Positions 26,726 to 35,860 of a stretch of 41,635 nucleotides of DNA are shown here, piece after piece (the stretch's first letter is position 1; every line of letters begins with the position of its first letter). The position numbers and the translations under genes were made by a program. The stretch comes from Deltaproteobacteria bacterium (GTDB lineage Bacteria > Myxococcota_A > Polyangia > JAAYKL01): the NCBI GenBank assembly GCA_028713995.1, contig JAQTNF010000033.1:1-41635 (forward strand). Direction: 5' to 3'. The notes under the pieces are model-generated. The model saw only the letters and a list, made by a program, of their open reading frames with translations, was not told where the DNA came from and made no database searches.

Positions 26726-28353
26726 CCTCCCTTGCGCAGCTGGGGAAAGCCCTCGAGGAACTTTTCGATCCTGGACGCGCCCGATCTCAGCTCGGCCAGC
26801 ACCGCCTCGAGCCGCGCCGCGTCCGTCCGGTCGCGGATCCCGGTGGTGCCCGCGTCGTGCTCGAAGCCGGCGCTCTGCGCCGCCATCCGCCCTCTCAGCT
26901 GCTCGAGCTGGAATCCCAGGTCTTCCAGCCTCACGGCGTCGTCCCGCAGCTGCCGCCGAAGCGCCTTGACGCGCGCGACGGCCTCCCGGGGAGGCTCCTT
27001 GCGGTTCTCCCGGGCCGCCGCGATCCCCAGCTCCAGGGTCTCTGCCCGCCTCTGCGCGACGTGGATCTCGCGTCGCAGGGCCGACTCGTCGCGCGCGATC
27101 GCGTCCACCGCGCGGCCCAGCCTCTCGCGGCCTAGCCGCAGGTTCTCGTCGTCGCGCTCCCGGGTCTCGGCCGACTTCTTCAAGGAGACATCGAGCCGCG
27201 CGCCCTCCTCGAGGAGCGTCGCGAGGCGCCTGTGGCATCCCTTCAGCCAGGGCGGGTGCATGCGGTCCGGCACGCGCGCGACGGCCTCCTCGTAGCCCTC
27301 GACCCTGAGGCGCCAGTCGTCGATTCCGGGCGCGGGTCCGGTGCGGGCGCAAAAAGCCGCGGCGACCGGGCTCGCGATGCCGCGGACGGTGTCGAGGTGA
27401 TCGTCTTCCTCGCTCTCGCACCCGCCGACGGCCGCGAGTCGGGCGAGATCCTCGAGCAGGTGGTGGGCGTCCTGGTACCGATCCTCGGGCCGCTTGCGCA
27501 GGAGCCTCATGACGACCTCGTCCGCCTCGCGCGGAACGGGCAGCGGGCCCTTGGCGCGCGACGGCGGGACCGGGTCACGGCTCAGGTGGCTCAGCATGAC
27601 CTGCGTGGCCGCGCCCTCGAACGGCAGGCGCCCGACGATCGTCTCGTAGAACACGATCCCCAGTCCGTAGAGGTCGGACGCGGGCGAAGCCGCGCCACCC
27701 GTGGCCTGCTCGGGCGAGACGTACTCTGGCGTCCCGAAAACCTGGCCCGTGAACGTGAGCCGCATGTCGTCCTTCATGCGCGCGAGGCCGAAGTCGAGGA
27801 TCCTGACCTGGTCGCCGCCGTCGTCGCGGGGTTCCAGGATGATGTTGTCCGGCTTGATGTCGCGGTGCACGATCCCGAGATCGTGGGCGCGCCCGAGCCC
27901 GCGCGCGACCTCGGTGACGATGGCCACGGCCTTGGCGAACGGCAAAGGGCCGCTCGCGATGAGATCGGCGAGCGTCGGGCCCGACAGATAGTCCATGACC
28001 ATGTAGACCACGCCGTCCTCGGTCTCGCCCGTCTCCCAGACCTTGATGATGTTCTCGTGGTCGATGTGCTTGGCCGCCCGCGCCTCCCTCAAGAAGCGCG
28101 CGCGCTGCACCGGGTCGCCGGCGAGCCCGGACGACAGGACCTTCATGGCCTCCACGCGGCCCGTGTGCTCCTCGCGGATCTTGTAGACCGCACCCATGCC
28201 GCCCGCGCCGAGCTTCTCGATCACGCGGAAACGACCGTCGACGAGCCGGCCAACGAGCGGGTCGTCGATCGAAAACAGGCGCATCCCGTCCACGGGGCAA
28301 ATCCGAACATTGTCCGGGTAGCGGGTCTTGCAGATCGGGCAGTAGCGCTTCAT
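26722..28353 (-). CDS. Hanks-type serine/threonine protein kinase with zinc ribbon
   Basis: A 543-residue cytosolic protein. It opens with a zinc ribbon (Cys5, Cys8, Cys19), then the kinase domain: GAGGMGAVYK (49-58), AMKVL for the ATP lysine, HRDIKPDNI, DFGLAR and GTPEYVSPEQ. After residue 330 a long charged, coiled-coil-like tail rich in Arg/Glu (no transmembrane segment) occupies 200 residues. Start MKRYCPIC is the first Met before the ribbon; upstream ATG/TTG are alternatives without good ribosome sites. Downstream coupled endopeptidase suggests control of the cell wall (inference). Confidence 0.92.
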   Translation of the reverse strand: MKRYCPICKTRYPDNVRICPVDGMRLFSIDDPLVGRLVDGRFRVIEKLGAGGMGAVYKIREEHTGRVEAMKVLSSGLAGDPVQRARFLREARAAKHIDHENIIKVWETGETEDGVVYMVMDYLSGPTLADLIASGPLPFAKAVAIVTEVARGLGRAHDLGIVHRDIKPDNIILEPRDDGGDQVRILDFGLARMKDDMRLTFTGQVFGTPEYVSPEQATGGAASPASDLYGLGIVFYETIVGRLPFEGAATQVMLSHLSRDPVPPSRAKGPLPVPREADEVVMRLLRKRPEDRYQDAHHLLEDLARLAAVGGCESEEDDHLDTVRGIASPVAAAFCARTGPAPGIDDWRLRVEGYEEAVARVPDRMHPPWLKGCHRRLATLLEEGARLDVSLKKSAETRERDDENLRLGRERLGRAVDAIARDESALRREIHVAQRRAETLELGIAAARENRKEPPREAVARVKALRRQLRDDAVRLEDLGFQLEQLRGRMAAQSAGFEHDAGTTGIRDRTDAARLEAVLAELRSGASRIEKFLEGFPQLRKGG

Positions 28354-28435
28354 GGCTCGGCCGGAAACCATGGCTCGCAAGATAGCATAAATGAAGAAAG
28401 CCGGTGAAATGCGGGGCGCCGGCGGACGAAATCGC

Positions 28436-28810
28436 CTAACCGAACCGCTTCTTCAGGAACAGGAATTGGACGTAGGATCGGTAGAGGTCCGGGTTGCTCT
28501 CGGTGCCCCTGTCGATCTTGACGCCGTAGCGCGTGACCGGAGCGCAATCCCCGCCGGCCTGCCCGTTGCCGGGCGCGACCCACTTGACGGTGGCCGAAAA
28601 CGCGCAGCTCTCGTCCCCGGCCTGGAAGAGCAGGTTCGCCCGGTCGAGCACCCCCAGCTCCTCCACGTGGCCCGTCACGTCCATGCACAGGCCGGATTCG
28701 CTGCAGTTCACGAGCTTGACCTGGTGCTTCGCGGACGCTGTCTTGAGGTACATCCGGATGGAGCACTCCCACGAGGCGTCGATTCTTTCGGATTTCCGCT
28801 TATTGTCCAA
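28436..28810 (-). CDS. PilZ-like domain protein
   Basis: A 124-residue protein matching the PilZ fold: basic, Arg-containing start KRKSERIDASWECSIRMYL and the NCSESGLCM (D/NxSxxG) signature, then GVKI near the C-terminus. PilZ binds cyclic-di-GMP, but the first Arg motif is weaker than usual, so binding is uncertain. TTG start with AAGGAGAG 8 nt upstream. It is separated from the kinase by 82 bp. Confidence 0.7.
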   Translation of the reverse strand: MDNKRKSERIDASWECSIRMYLKTASAKHQVKLVNCSESGLCMDVTGHVEELGVLDRANLLFQAGDESCAFSATVKWVAPGNGQAGGDCAPVTRYGVKIDRGTESNPDLYRSYVQFLFLKKRFG

Positions 28811-28959
28811 GATTCCGCTCTCCTTGTTCCTCGGCGAATTTTAGACGTTTTTTCAAGGAGCGAGGTAGAAAAATCCACGCGCACCGGATGAATGGGGTTG
28901 TGCGAACCCGTCGAGGCGCGGAAGATGCCGTGGCGGCCCGTGTGATCCGAGGTGATGCC

Positions 28960-29886
28960 ATGCTGAAGCGATACCGGCTCGACTGCGGGAAGATTGCGGA
29001 GTGCGGGGACTTCGATCAGATCCTCGTCTACGTCAATCCCGACGAGGAGGAGAAGAAACACCTCACCGGGACGCTCAAGATAGACGAGCACACGCTCAAC
29101 TCCGCGCTCGACCCCGACGAGCTGTCGCGCCTCGAGTTCGAGCCCGAGCACATCGCGCTCATCTACAAGCGTCCGAAGAGCTACTCGGCGCAGGACGAGT
29201 ACCTGTTCAAGGTGGCGTCCACGGGCCTGTTCCTTTTCAAGCAGCAGATCGTCATCGTGATCTCCGAGGACGTGCCGCTCTTCGACGGCAAGCACTTCAC
29301 CAAAATCGCCTCGCTCCAGGACGCCGTGCTCAAGCTCATCTACCGCTCCATCTTCCAGTACCTCGAGCACCTGAAGACCATCACGCTCATGACCGACGCC
29401 CTCGAGAAGAAGGTCAGCTCGTCGATGGAGAACAGGTACCTCTTCAGCCTCTTCACGCTCGAGAAGAGCCTCGTCTACTACATGAACGCCATCAACTCGA
29501 ACTCCATGCTCATCGAGAAGCTCAAGTACAACGCGGCCAAGATCGGGTTCACGCAGGAGGAGATCGAGTTCCTCGACGACATCACCATCGAGAACAGCCA
29601 GTGCTACAAGCAGGCCGAGATCTACTCCAACATTCTGGCCGGGCTCATGGACGCGCGCGCCTCGATCGTCAACAACAACCTGAACGTGCTCATGAAGACG
29701 CTCAACATCATCACCATCGGCATCATGGTCCCGACCCTGGTGGTGAGCGCGTTCTCCATGAACGTGGCCATGCCCTTCGACCACTCGCACCCCGCGGCGT
29801 TCTGGTCGATCCTCGCGCTCGCGTCGATTTCGGTGGTGAGCTTCATGCTTTTCTGGCGCCACAGGAACAAGAACCGAGTGGTGTGA
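28960..29886 (+). CDS. CorA-like membrane protein lacking the canonical GMN
   Basis: A 308-residue protein with a soluble N-terminal alpha/beta domain, long helices, and two C-terminal membrane helices (IITIGIMVPTLVVSAFSMNVAMPF and FWSILALASISVVSFMLFW), as in CorA Mg2+ channels. The CorA pore motif Gly-Met-Asn reads Ser-Met-Asn here (residue 266). CorA family members with changed motifs may carry other metals or be regulators. GAGGTGATGCC precedes the ATG. The HAD gene follows after 6 bp. Confidence 0.8.
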   Translation: MLKRYRLDCGKIAECGDFDQILVYVNPDEEEKKHLTGTLKIDEHTLNSALDPDELSRLEFEPEHIALIYKRPKSYSAQDEYLFKVASTGLFLFKQQIVIVISEDVPLFDGKHFTKIASLQDAVLKLIYRSIFQYLEHLKTITLMTDALEKKVSSSMENRYLFSLFTLEKSLVYYMNAINSNSMLIEKLKYNAAKIGFTQEEIEFLDDITIENSQCYKQAEIYSNILAGLMDARASIVNNNLNVLMKTLNIITIGIMVPTLVVSAFSMNVAMPFDHSHPAAFWSILALASISVVSFMLFWRHRNKNRVV

Positions 29887-29892
29887 AGCCGC

Positions 29893-30552
29893 ATGGCCGC
29901 AATGCGACAGGCCGCGTTCTTCGATCTCGACGGCACGCTCGTCGGCGTCAACACGGGCGCCTTGTGGATGCGCGAGGAGCGCCGGGCCGGGCGGCTCCGT
30001 TTGCGGCACGTTGCCGTCGGGGCGCTCTACATGGCTGCGTACCGGTTCCGCGCGGTCGACATGGAGCGCGCCATGGTCCGGGCGCTTACGACCATAAAGG
30101 GCGAGCGCGAGGAGGTCGTGCGGAAACGGACCCACGACTGGTGGCGCTCGAGCGTCGTGCCGTGGATCGCGCCGGGCGCCGCTTCCGCGGTCGAGGAGCA
30201 CCGCGCGCAAGGGCACCTGCTCGTGCTGCTCACGTCCTCGTCGCCGTACGCCTCCGAGATCGCGGCGAGGCACTTCGGGCTCGACGCGGTCCTGTGCACG
30301 GCGTTCGAGGTGAAGGACGGGAGGTTCACGGGAGACGTGGTGCGGCCCATCTGCTACGGCGAGGGCAAGGTCGTCCACGCCGAGCGCTTCGCCGCACAGG
30401 CCGGCGTGAGCCTCGACGAGAGCTTCTTCTACACGGACAGCTTCACGGACCTGCCCATGCTCGAGCGCGTGGGCCACGCCCGGACGGTGGGCCCGGACCT
30501 GCGGCTGCGCATAACCGCCCGGCGCCGCGGCTGGCCCGTGCTCGACTGGTGA
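29893..30552 (+). CDS. HAD-IB family phosphatase (SerB-like)
   Basis: A 219-residue hydrolase. Motif I is FFDLDGTLVG (nucleophile Asp), motif II LLTSSSPY, motif III Lys in GEGKVVHAE, and motif IV DSFTDLPMLE. The small-cap architecture with DLDGT...TSS...DSxxDLP is that of the SerB-related HAD-IB group acting on small phosphorylated metabolites; the substrate cannot be named. Seven bases after the CorA-like gene, so probably one operon. Confidence 0.9.
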   Translation: MAAMRQAAFFDLDGTLVGVNTGALWMREERRAGRLRLRHVAVGALYMAAYRFRAVDMERAMVRALTTIKGEREEVVRKRTHDWWRSSVVPWIAPGAASAVEEHRAQGHLLVLLTSSSPYASEIAARHFGLDAVLCTAFEVKDGRFTGDVVRPICYGEGKVVHAERFAAQAGVSLDESFFYTDSFTDLPMLERVGHARTVGPDLRLRITARRRGWPVLDW

Positions 30553-30596
30553 GGGGTTCGTAGGACAGGGGGTCCATCTCTTGCCGCCGCTCGTGG

Positions 30597-30692
30597 GGCG
30601 GGGGGTTATCCCCCGCCGCTGCACCCCAGATCCCTCCCGCCGCGCCCGGCGACCAATCGCCGGGCTGAAACCACGAAGGACGCCGGGCGTCC
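30597..30692. repeat. Cluster of three palindromes
   Basis: Three GC-rich hairpins follow each other: 8-bp arms around 5 nt at 30597-30617 (GGCGGGGG/CCCCCGCC), 9-bp arms around CCAA at 30644-30665 (GCCCGGCGA/TCGCCGGGC), and a 7-bp palindrome at 30678-30692 (GGACGCC-G-GGCGTCC). No T-run follows any of them. They mark the boundary of the ordinary chromosome with the toxin region and could end the HAD transcript or be REP-like units. Confidence 0.5.
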
Positions 30693-30727
30693 TGTCCGTG
30701 GTACAATGTAGGCTCCGGGAGGACCAT

Positions 30728-31237
30728 ATGAGACATGATCCAAGGACTCCGGGAGTGAAGCCGGCACCGACTCCGACGCGTTGGCAGACGCGGGATGTCG
30801 GCGGGAAAATGTCTGTCGCTGATGTTGCTGCTAAAGTTGGTGGATCATCGATCAGACAAGTCCCTGCTTCGACAAATGTTGAAGGCTTTGGGAAGGTTGA
30901 GACGACGGCCACCCAAGGCAGGGAGTGGGGTTTCTATGCGACCGAGAACAAGGATAAAGAAATTGAGATGTTCTTGGTGGCCGGCAAGTGGGAAGATGAG
31001 CACGGTGGGTGGACGTTATCGAAAGAACTACAATCATCCGCTTTGGGAAGAATCCAAGAAAGCGGGAATACTTTACTTTTGGAAGGACATACCCATCCCC
31101 AAGGAGGGCTTCCGACATGGAAGAGCGACTACGTGGGTGCAAATTGGTGGGATACGCGCGGTTGGGGAAATGTCAGAAACATTACTATTGATGCATCTGG
31201 TGGCAACCGCTGGTGGGAATACAACTATACGCCATGA
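30728..31237 (+). CDS. Orphan DUF4329-like toxin tip (module 1)
   Basis: A 169-residue protein. An ATG preceded by GGGAGG at 30719 starts it. The first 20 codons come from a 32-bp block identical to part of the SD-linker lipoprotein gene near 40.6 kb but read in another frame. The rest is AT-rich and ends in LLLEGHTHPQGGLPTWKSDYVGANW, a His-Thr-His-Pro motif with a following Ser-Asp, as in DUF4329/JAB-like toxin domains. No Rhs core is attached, so it is an orphan tip, paired with the lipoprotein gene 35 bp downstream. Possibly inactive. Confidence 0.55.
   Translation: MRHDPRTPGVKPAPTPTRWQTRDVGGKMSVADVAAKVGGSSIRQVPASTNVEGFGKVETTATQGREWGFYATENKDKEIEMFLVAGKWEDEHGGWTLSKELQSSALGRIQESGNTLLLEGHTHPQGGLPTWKSDYVGANWWDTRGWGNVRNITIDASGGNRWWEYNYTP
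30749..30780 (+). repeat. 32-bp copy of an SD-lipoprotein leader
   Basis: Identical to 40583-40614, where it codes for PGSEAGTDSDA of the lipoprotein. Here it lies in a different frame at the start of an orphan toxin tip. Nothing else around is shared beyond a short GTGGTA stretch. Confidence 0.8.
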
Positions 31238-31272
31238 TGAACGGGCGTCAGTAGAAAGAGTGACAGGAATCA

Positions 31273-31875
31273 ATGTTTGTTGACAGCGAACGAATATCAA
31301 TATCGATTGTGGCTGTATTTCTGATTTCGACGGCATTATTCCAGAGCGGATGCGCATCCCAGAGGCCAGATGTGAGTCGATTGAACAAGCAGATGGTCGA
31401 GACACCAAAGACTGCCGTTATTGTGAACGACAAAGAAATCGAAGTGCAAATCGGAGATAAAAAGCTCTCCTGGATGAAATGCCCTCTGGGAATGACGTGG
31501 GATGGTAAGTCGTGTGAGGGGAGAGCGACAAGAATGCTCTGGGATGAGGCCAAGAAATCCTGCCCTCCGGGATACCGAATGCCGACTCACGAGGAGATGT
31601 TGGTGATAATGGGACCTTGTGTAGAAAAGCCAGAAATGGCTGTAATAAATGAAGAAAAGCGATGCAAGAAATGCAAGGAGAGCGAAATATGCAATCAACT
31701 GTTTTTCTATCACACATGGGCAAAGGAAGAAGAATATGAATCAGGTTATACATGTAAGGACATAAATAAAGATGGAAACGGAAATTGGTGGTTTGACGTT
31801 TATGAAGGGATAATAGCAGTCGGCCCTATGAATACTTCTTCGATGGTGCGATGCTTGAAAGAAGTGGGAAAATAA
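31273..31875 (+). CDS. AT-rich lipoprotein, candidate immunity protein (module 1)
   Basis: A 200-residue lipoprotein; the signal peptide ends FQSGC (Cys27). The mature part is Cys-rich and contains CPPGYRMPTHEEMLVIMG, resembling Cys-bearing DUF1566/FISUMP-type domains, as well as repeated KKCKESEICNQ. Codon use is far more AT-rich than the main chromosome. Its position after an orphan toxin tip suggests a periplasmic immunity protein. Function otherwise unknown. Confidence 0.6.
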   Translation: MFVDSERISISIVAVFLISTALFQSGCASQRPDVSRLNKQMVETPKTAVIVNDKEIEVQIGDKKLSWMKCPLGMTWDGKSCEGRATRMLWDEAKKSCPPGYRMPTHEEMLVIMGPCVEKPEMAVINEEKRCKKCKESEICNQLFFYHTWAKEEEYESGYTCKDINKDGNGNWWFDVYEGIIAVGPMNTSSMVRCLKEVGK

Positions 31876-31919
31876 AACAGATTGTCTGTCATGCTCAAGT
31901 GCGTGTTGGATAAAGTTCC

Positions 31920-34715
31920 ATGACCGCGTCGTGGACCGGGTACGACCCTGTGACGCACCGGGCGGCGGCCACGGTGGTGCAGCAGCTCTCGCCGCAATAC
32001 GCGGGCGCGCCCTCAAAGGCCACGCTGCTCTCGTTCGGGTACGAGTACGACCGTGTGGGCAAGCTCAAGGGCGTCGCGGACTACCGGGGCCGGCCGAACG
32101 ACGGCCAGCATGAGACGTCGTTGCAGGAGAGCGGACGGCTCAAGGCGCCGCATCCGGTGACGGTGAACGCGGGACAGGACATCGCGGGGTACCACCAGCC
32201 CGGGATGCCCGCGGACTTCGACGGGTCCATGACCGCGCCCACGAAGTGGAATGCGAGCGACGCGTTGTTCGACGGCACGAAATGGCCGCTCGGCGCGGCG
32301 CCGTCCGACGCGGTGCTGGGGTACGACAGCCTGTATCAGCTCGTATCCGAGGATCGGGAGTACGCCACGGGCACGGGCGACGACGTGCAACAGGCGCAGG
32401 GCGAGGCCCCTGTGAGCCGCGTGCGCCAGCTCGACTGGGGCTTTGACCCGCTCGGATCCATGACCGAGTGGCTGGAGGGCGGCACAGGGCAGGCAGAGCA
32501 CCGCAACCAGGGCCGGGCATTGGGCGTGATCACGAACGGGTACGCGCTCAACCTGGCTGGCGGATGCAACATGAGCATCCTGTCCACGGGCGGCGCGATC
32601 CCGGCCGGGTGCTTCAGGCCCGACGCGCTCTACTTTGCGAGCAACGTGGACGACGCCGGCCCAGGCCGGGGAACGTGCGTGTGGGTGGAGTACGACGGCG
32701 CCGGGCGCATGGATTGGCAGGTCGTGCGCACGGGATGCAGCGTCTGTGCCTATGACGCTGTGGCGTCGGATCGGGGCGTGGCCGCGGCGACGTGCCCTGG
32801 CGATGCGACCACGGATCCAGCGCACCCTGTAGAGGCGCACGTCACGCGGTACGAGTACACGTGGAACGCGGTGGGCGAGCTCGGGGGGGCCAAGAAGCGG
32901 GTGGACGGCGTGGAGAGCGTGACCATGTCGTACATCTACGACGCCTCTGGCGCGCGGGTGATCCGCGAGAAGTCCGAGGCGGCGTCCGACCCCACGAACA
33001 TCCGGCAGGACCTGTACGTCTCGGGTGGGTACGAGCGGCGCCAGGTGCAGCTCCGGGACGCAGGCGGGACCCCGGTGTCCGTAAACGCAGCCGTGCCGGG
33101 CGAAGCATACGCCAACCTGGAGGGTACACGTCTCGTGCGGTACTCCTCGGGCCTGCGCATCGAGAACGACTACGACGAGACATCCGGAGAGCTTACCGAC
33201 CGCAAGATGTTCCTGTCGTTCGGGAACCACCTCGGGTCCACGAGCGCGGTGGTGGACTACAACGACGGGACGCTGGTGGAGTGGCGCACGGCGTACGCGT
33301 ACGGCGCGGACGAGAGCCACTGGAAGAGCGACGATCCCAGATACGCTGACGCGGACGAGCCATACAAGTTCACGGGCAAGGAGGAGGACGAGGCGGTCGG
33401 GCTCTTTTACTTCGGCGCGAGGTATTACTCGGCGATTCTGGGGAGGTGGTTGAGCCCGGATCCGGTGAGCACGCACCAGGGCGCGATGGAGAGCTACTAC
33501 GGGTATGGAGGCAACAGCCCGTACATCGCCATCGATCCGGACGGGCGGATCGCGAACTTCATCATCGGGGCAATCGTCGGTGCCATCATCGGGGCGGTAG
33601 TAGGGGCGATCAAGGGCGGGTGGAAAGGAGCCATCATCGGAGCCGCTGTCGGCGCGGTTGTGGGAGCCGCGACTTCCGGGGCCGGGTCGGCTGCTGCATC
33701 GGGGGCGGCTGCTGCCGGAATGGGTGCAACAGCATCGGGTGCAGTTGGAGCTGCCGCCGCAGGAGCCGTGGCCGGAGCCGCGGGGATTGTTCAAGCCAAG
33801 GCGTCCGGGGCAACATGGGGACAGTCGTTCCTTGCAGGAGGCATCTCGTTCGCCTGCGGAGCAATCGGAGGAGTTGCCGGCGCAGGTATTTCGTCAGCAG
33901 GAGTAGGTGCCGCATCATCAACTCTTGCCGGGCTCGGAATCGGAGCCAGCCTGAGCGGGACCGTGACATTGACCGAGGCCGCGGTAGCGACGGACGGGGA
34001 CTTGAGCAAGGCGAATTGGGACTCGCTGGCCGCGGACTGGGCCATGAACGTTGGCGCGAGCGCATTAGGGGCCGCGGTCGGGGCGGGGTTGGGGAATCTG
34101 ACGGGGAACGGGGCAGGAGCAGGGGAAGAACCTCGGGTGGCCCAAGGCACAGCCCCTGCACCCAAGGCCCAAGGAGGGAACCCCCCAGTGGAGGTGCAGC
34201 GCGCATTGGCCGATCCCGCCGTGCGGAAAATCATGGCGGAGCAAGCCCGTTTAGCGGTTCAGGAGGGTGTTGAAAAGGGAGGATGGATTGTGAAGGCAAG
34301 CGGGGGTTATCGTTTTTCTCCTTATAAGAACGATCCATTGAACAACCAAGCCATGGACGTCCTTCCCCCGCCGGAAGGAACAGTGTTTGGTTTCCACATC
34401 CATGAGCCGACGATTTACGATTCCAGGACAGCTGAGGGCAGATTAAATCTTTGGAATACGGGATATGGCGAAAGCGTTCCGACTAAGGCCGATGCGAAAG
34501 TCGCTGTGGACTACGGAAAACCTCAAGTGGTAGTGGATTCTATAAATACATATTACCTTTTCCCAGGAGGGAGAAACGCTGGAAGTTTTATGCCGATCGG
34601 TCCGCGGATCGACACCAACATTGCGCCCTCTGTATCAAGTTCGGGGTATTTCAACTACAGATCTTTTGAGCCGATGTCGCCTCACTACCCTATGCCATCA
34701 TGGATGAACAGATGA
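31920..34715 (+). CDS. Rhs/YD-repeat protein, 5'-truncated, with DUF4329-like toxin tip
   Basis: A 931-residue C-terminal part of an Rhs toxin. It starts without signal or the usual thousand-plus N-terminal residues, and its ribosome site is weak, so the gene has lost its 5' end. YD-type strands (FGYEYDRVGKLKGV; YIYDASGARVI) lead to the Rhs core boundary at about residue 481: YKFTGKEEDEAVGLFYFGARYY, then GRWLSPDP. Residues 547-720 are a Gly/Ala-rich helix array (GAIVGAIIGAVVGA), probably a membrane-crossing segment. From 757 the toxin tip begins (VEVQRALADPAVRK), with FHIHEP and a DAKVAVDYGKPQVVVDS block matching DUF4329. Its TGA overlaps the ATG of the SUMF1 lipoprotein. Alternative: a decayed gene that only donates tips. 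Confidence 0.8.
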   Translation: MTASWTGYDPVTHRAAATVVQQLSPQYAGAPSKATLLSFGYEYDRVGKLKGVADYRGRPNDGQHETSLQESGRLKAPHPVTVNAGQDIAGYHQPGMPADFDGSMTAPTKWNASDALFDGTKWPLGAAPSDAVLGYDSLYQLVSEDREYATGTGDDVQQAQGEAPVSRVRQLDWGFDPLGSMTEWLEGGTGQAEHRNQGRALGVITNGYALNLAGGCNMSILSTGGAIPAGCFRPDALYFASNVDDAGPGRGTCVWVEYDGAGRMDWQVVRTGCSVCAYDAVASDRGVAAATCPGDATTDPAHPVEAHVTRYEYTWNAVGELGGAKKRVDGVESVTMSYIYDASGARVIREKSEAASDPTNIRQDLYVSGGYERRQVQLRDAGGTPVSVNAAVPGEAYANLEGTRLVRYSSGLRIENDYDETSGELTDRKMFLSFGNHLGSTSAVVDYNDGTLVEWRTAYAYGADESHWKSDDPRYADADEPYKFTGKEEDEAVGLFYFGARYYSAILGRWLSPDPVSTHQGAMESYYGYGGNSPYIAIDPDGRIANFIIGAIVGAIIGAVVGAIKGGWKGAIIGAAVGAVVGAATSGAGSAAASGAAAAGMGATASGAVGAAAAGAVAGAAGIVQAKASGATWGQSFLAGGISFACGAIGGVAGAGISSAGVGAASSTLAGLGIGASLSGTVTLTEAAVATDGDLSKANWDSLAADWAMNVGASALGAAVGAGLGNLTGNGAGAGEEPRVAQGTAPAPKAQGGNPPVEVQRALADPAVRKIMAEQARLAVQEGVEKGGWIVKASGGYRFSPYKNDPLNNQAMDVLPPPEGTVFGFHIHEPTIYDSRTAEGRLNLWNTGYGESVPTKADAKVAVDYGKPQVVVDSINTYYLFPGGRNAGSFMPIGPRIDTNIAPSVSSSGYFNYRSFEPMSPHYPMPSWMNR
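34153..34402 (+). repeat. Tip 5' block, shared with 35989-36238
   Basis: About 250 bp, nearly identical to 35989-36238, spans the last linker of the Rhs protein and the first part of its toxin tip. Identity ends abruptly after the FHIHEP codons; the following 150 bp of tip diverge. Confidence 0.85.
34548..34711 (+). repeat. Tip 3' block, shared with 36626-36789
   Basis: About 164 bp, differing at one position, covers the last 55 codons of the toxin tip and ends just at the immunity-gene ATG. Together with 34153-34402 it frames a diverged core. Confidence 0.85.
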
Positions 34716-35860
34716 ATACGATTTCCGTTAAATGTCTCATTGTGTCTTTAGTGGCGTTTTATGCCTCGTCATGCGGAAGTGCGCGCGAGTCTCCACCCAA
34801 GCCTGTCCCAACATCCGCTGGGGATATGACGCGAAACCATAAAGAGAAAAAAGATACGCCCACAGAGGCTCAAGAAAAACGCGTCATGGGCAACGATATT
34901 CTGGAAAGGGAGGGTTACCTGTTCCAGAAGATACAGGCAGGAGAATGCTCGATCGAAGAACAATCCAAGGAGACCGTATGCGATCAATGGTCTAGGAACA
35001 GCAAGGAAAAAGCAGCCTGCATGGATCCACCGGGGAATGAATTGCCTGAAGCACTCTTTTTACAAGGTTGGGATCTGAAGAAAGGCACGTTCGAGATATC
35101 GGTAGACACCTACTATATTGGAAAGTACGAAGTAACAGCAAAACAATATGAAGATTGTGTGCTTCAAGGATGGTGCCCTCCAACAAGAGGAGATTGCTAC
35201 AGTATTAGGTACATTGGGTACCCTAAAAGAAGTTCCATTGATAACATGCCTGCATTTTGGAACGAACCTAAAAGAGACAAATGTCCAATGATCTGTGTTT
35301 CATGGGCTGCAGCCAGAAGTTATTGTCGATGGCTCGGCGGAGACCTGCCGACAGAGAATCAATGGGAATATGCAGCACGGTGCAGTGGAATGAGCAAAGA
35401 TACGACCGATAATAAAGGAGGAGAGAGCGAAGGCAAATGTTATGAAAGTAACATATCCCAAACGGTTAAAGAAGAAATTGAAGATTCAAAAATATATAAC
35501 ATGAACGACAGCGTAAGCGAGTGGAACAGGGAACAAGTGTGGATGAGATGGAGTGATAACCCGACAAAAATACAATACTTTACGACCAACAGAGAGGAAT
35601 GCCTGAAGAAATATCCAGAAGAATGTCCGGAACAGAAGGTTAAATATTACTTGCCTGGAATATGCCAAGAAGCCGATGAACATGTTCCGGACAATCTATT
35701 TCGGGGTGGGAGTTCGGAATTGCCTGGATATGCTAGATATCCAGGATGGCGATGGGCGGGACCGCCATTCCCAACGCCAATCATTGGAATGAGATGTGTG
35801 ATTGAACTCAAGTCATCATCTGATGATGGAGGGGCGATGGGGTCAATACCCGCCACTTGA
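34712..35860 (+). CDS. SUMF1/FGE-fold lipoprotein, candidate immunity protein (module 2)
   Basis: A 382-residue lipoprotein, signal peptide ending ASSC (Cys21). It has a formylglycine-generating-enzyme-sulfatase fold: YYIGKYEVTAKQYEDC (134), CPMICVSWAAARSYCRWLGGDLPTENQWEYAARCSG (from about 190), FRGGSSELPGYARYPGWRW and GMRCV. The ATG is the one inside the ATGA overlap with the toxin, chosen over 34700. The final codons lie inside repeat element A, which supplies the stop. An FGE-like immunity lipoprotein is unusual; the family normally modifies Cys or binds ligands. Immunity is inference from overlap and co-variation. Confidence 0.75.
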   Translation: MNTISVKCLIVSLVAFYASSCGSARESPPKPVPTSAGDMTRNHKEKKDTPTEAQEKRVMGNDILEREGYLFQKIQAGECSIEEQSKETVCDQWSRNSKEKAACMDPPGNELPEALFLQGWDLKKGTFEISVDTYYIGKYEVTAKQYEDCVLQGWCPPTRGDCYSIRYIGYPKRSSIDNMPAFWNEPKRDKCPMICVSWAAARSYCRWLGGDLPTENQWEYAARCSGMSKDTTDNKGGESEGKCYESNISQTVKEEIEDSKIYNMNDSVSEWNREQVWMRWSDNPTKIQYFTTNREECLKKYPEECPEQKVKYYLPGICQEADEHVPDNLFRGGSSELPGYARYPGWRWAGPPFPTPIIGMRCVIELKSSSDDGGAMGSIPAT

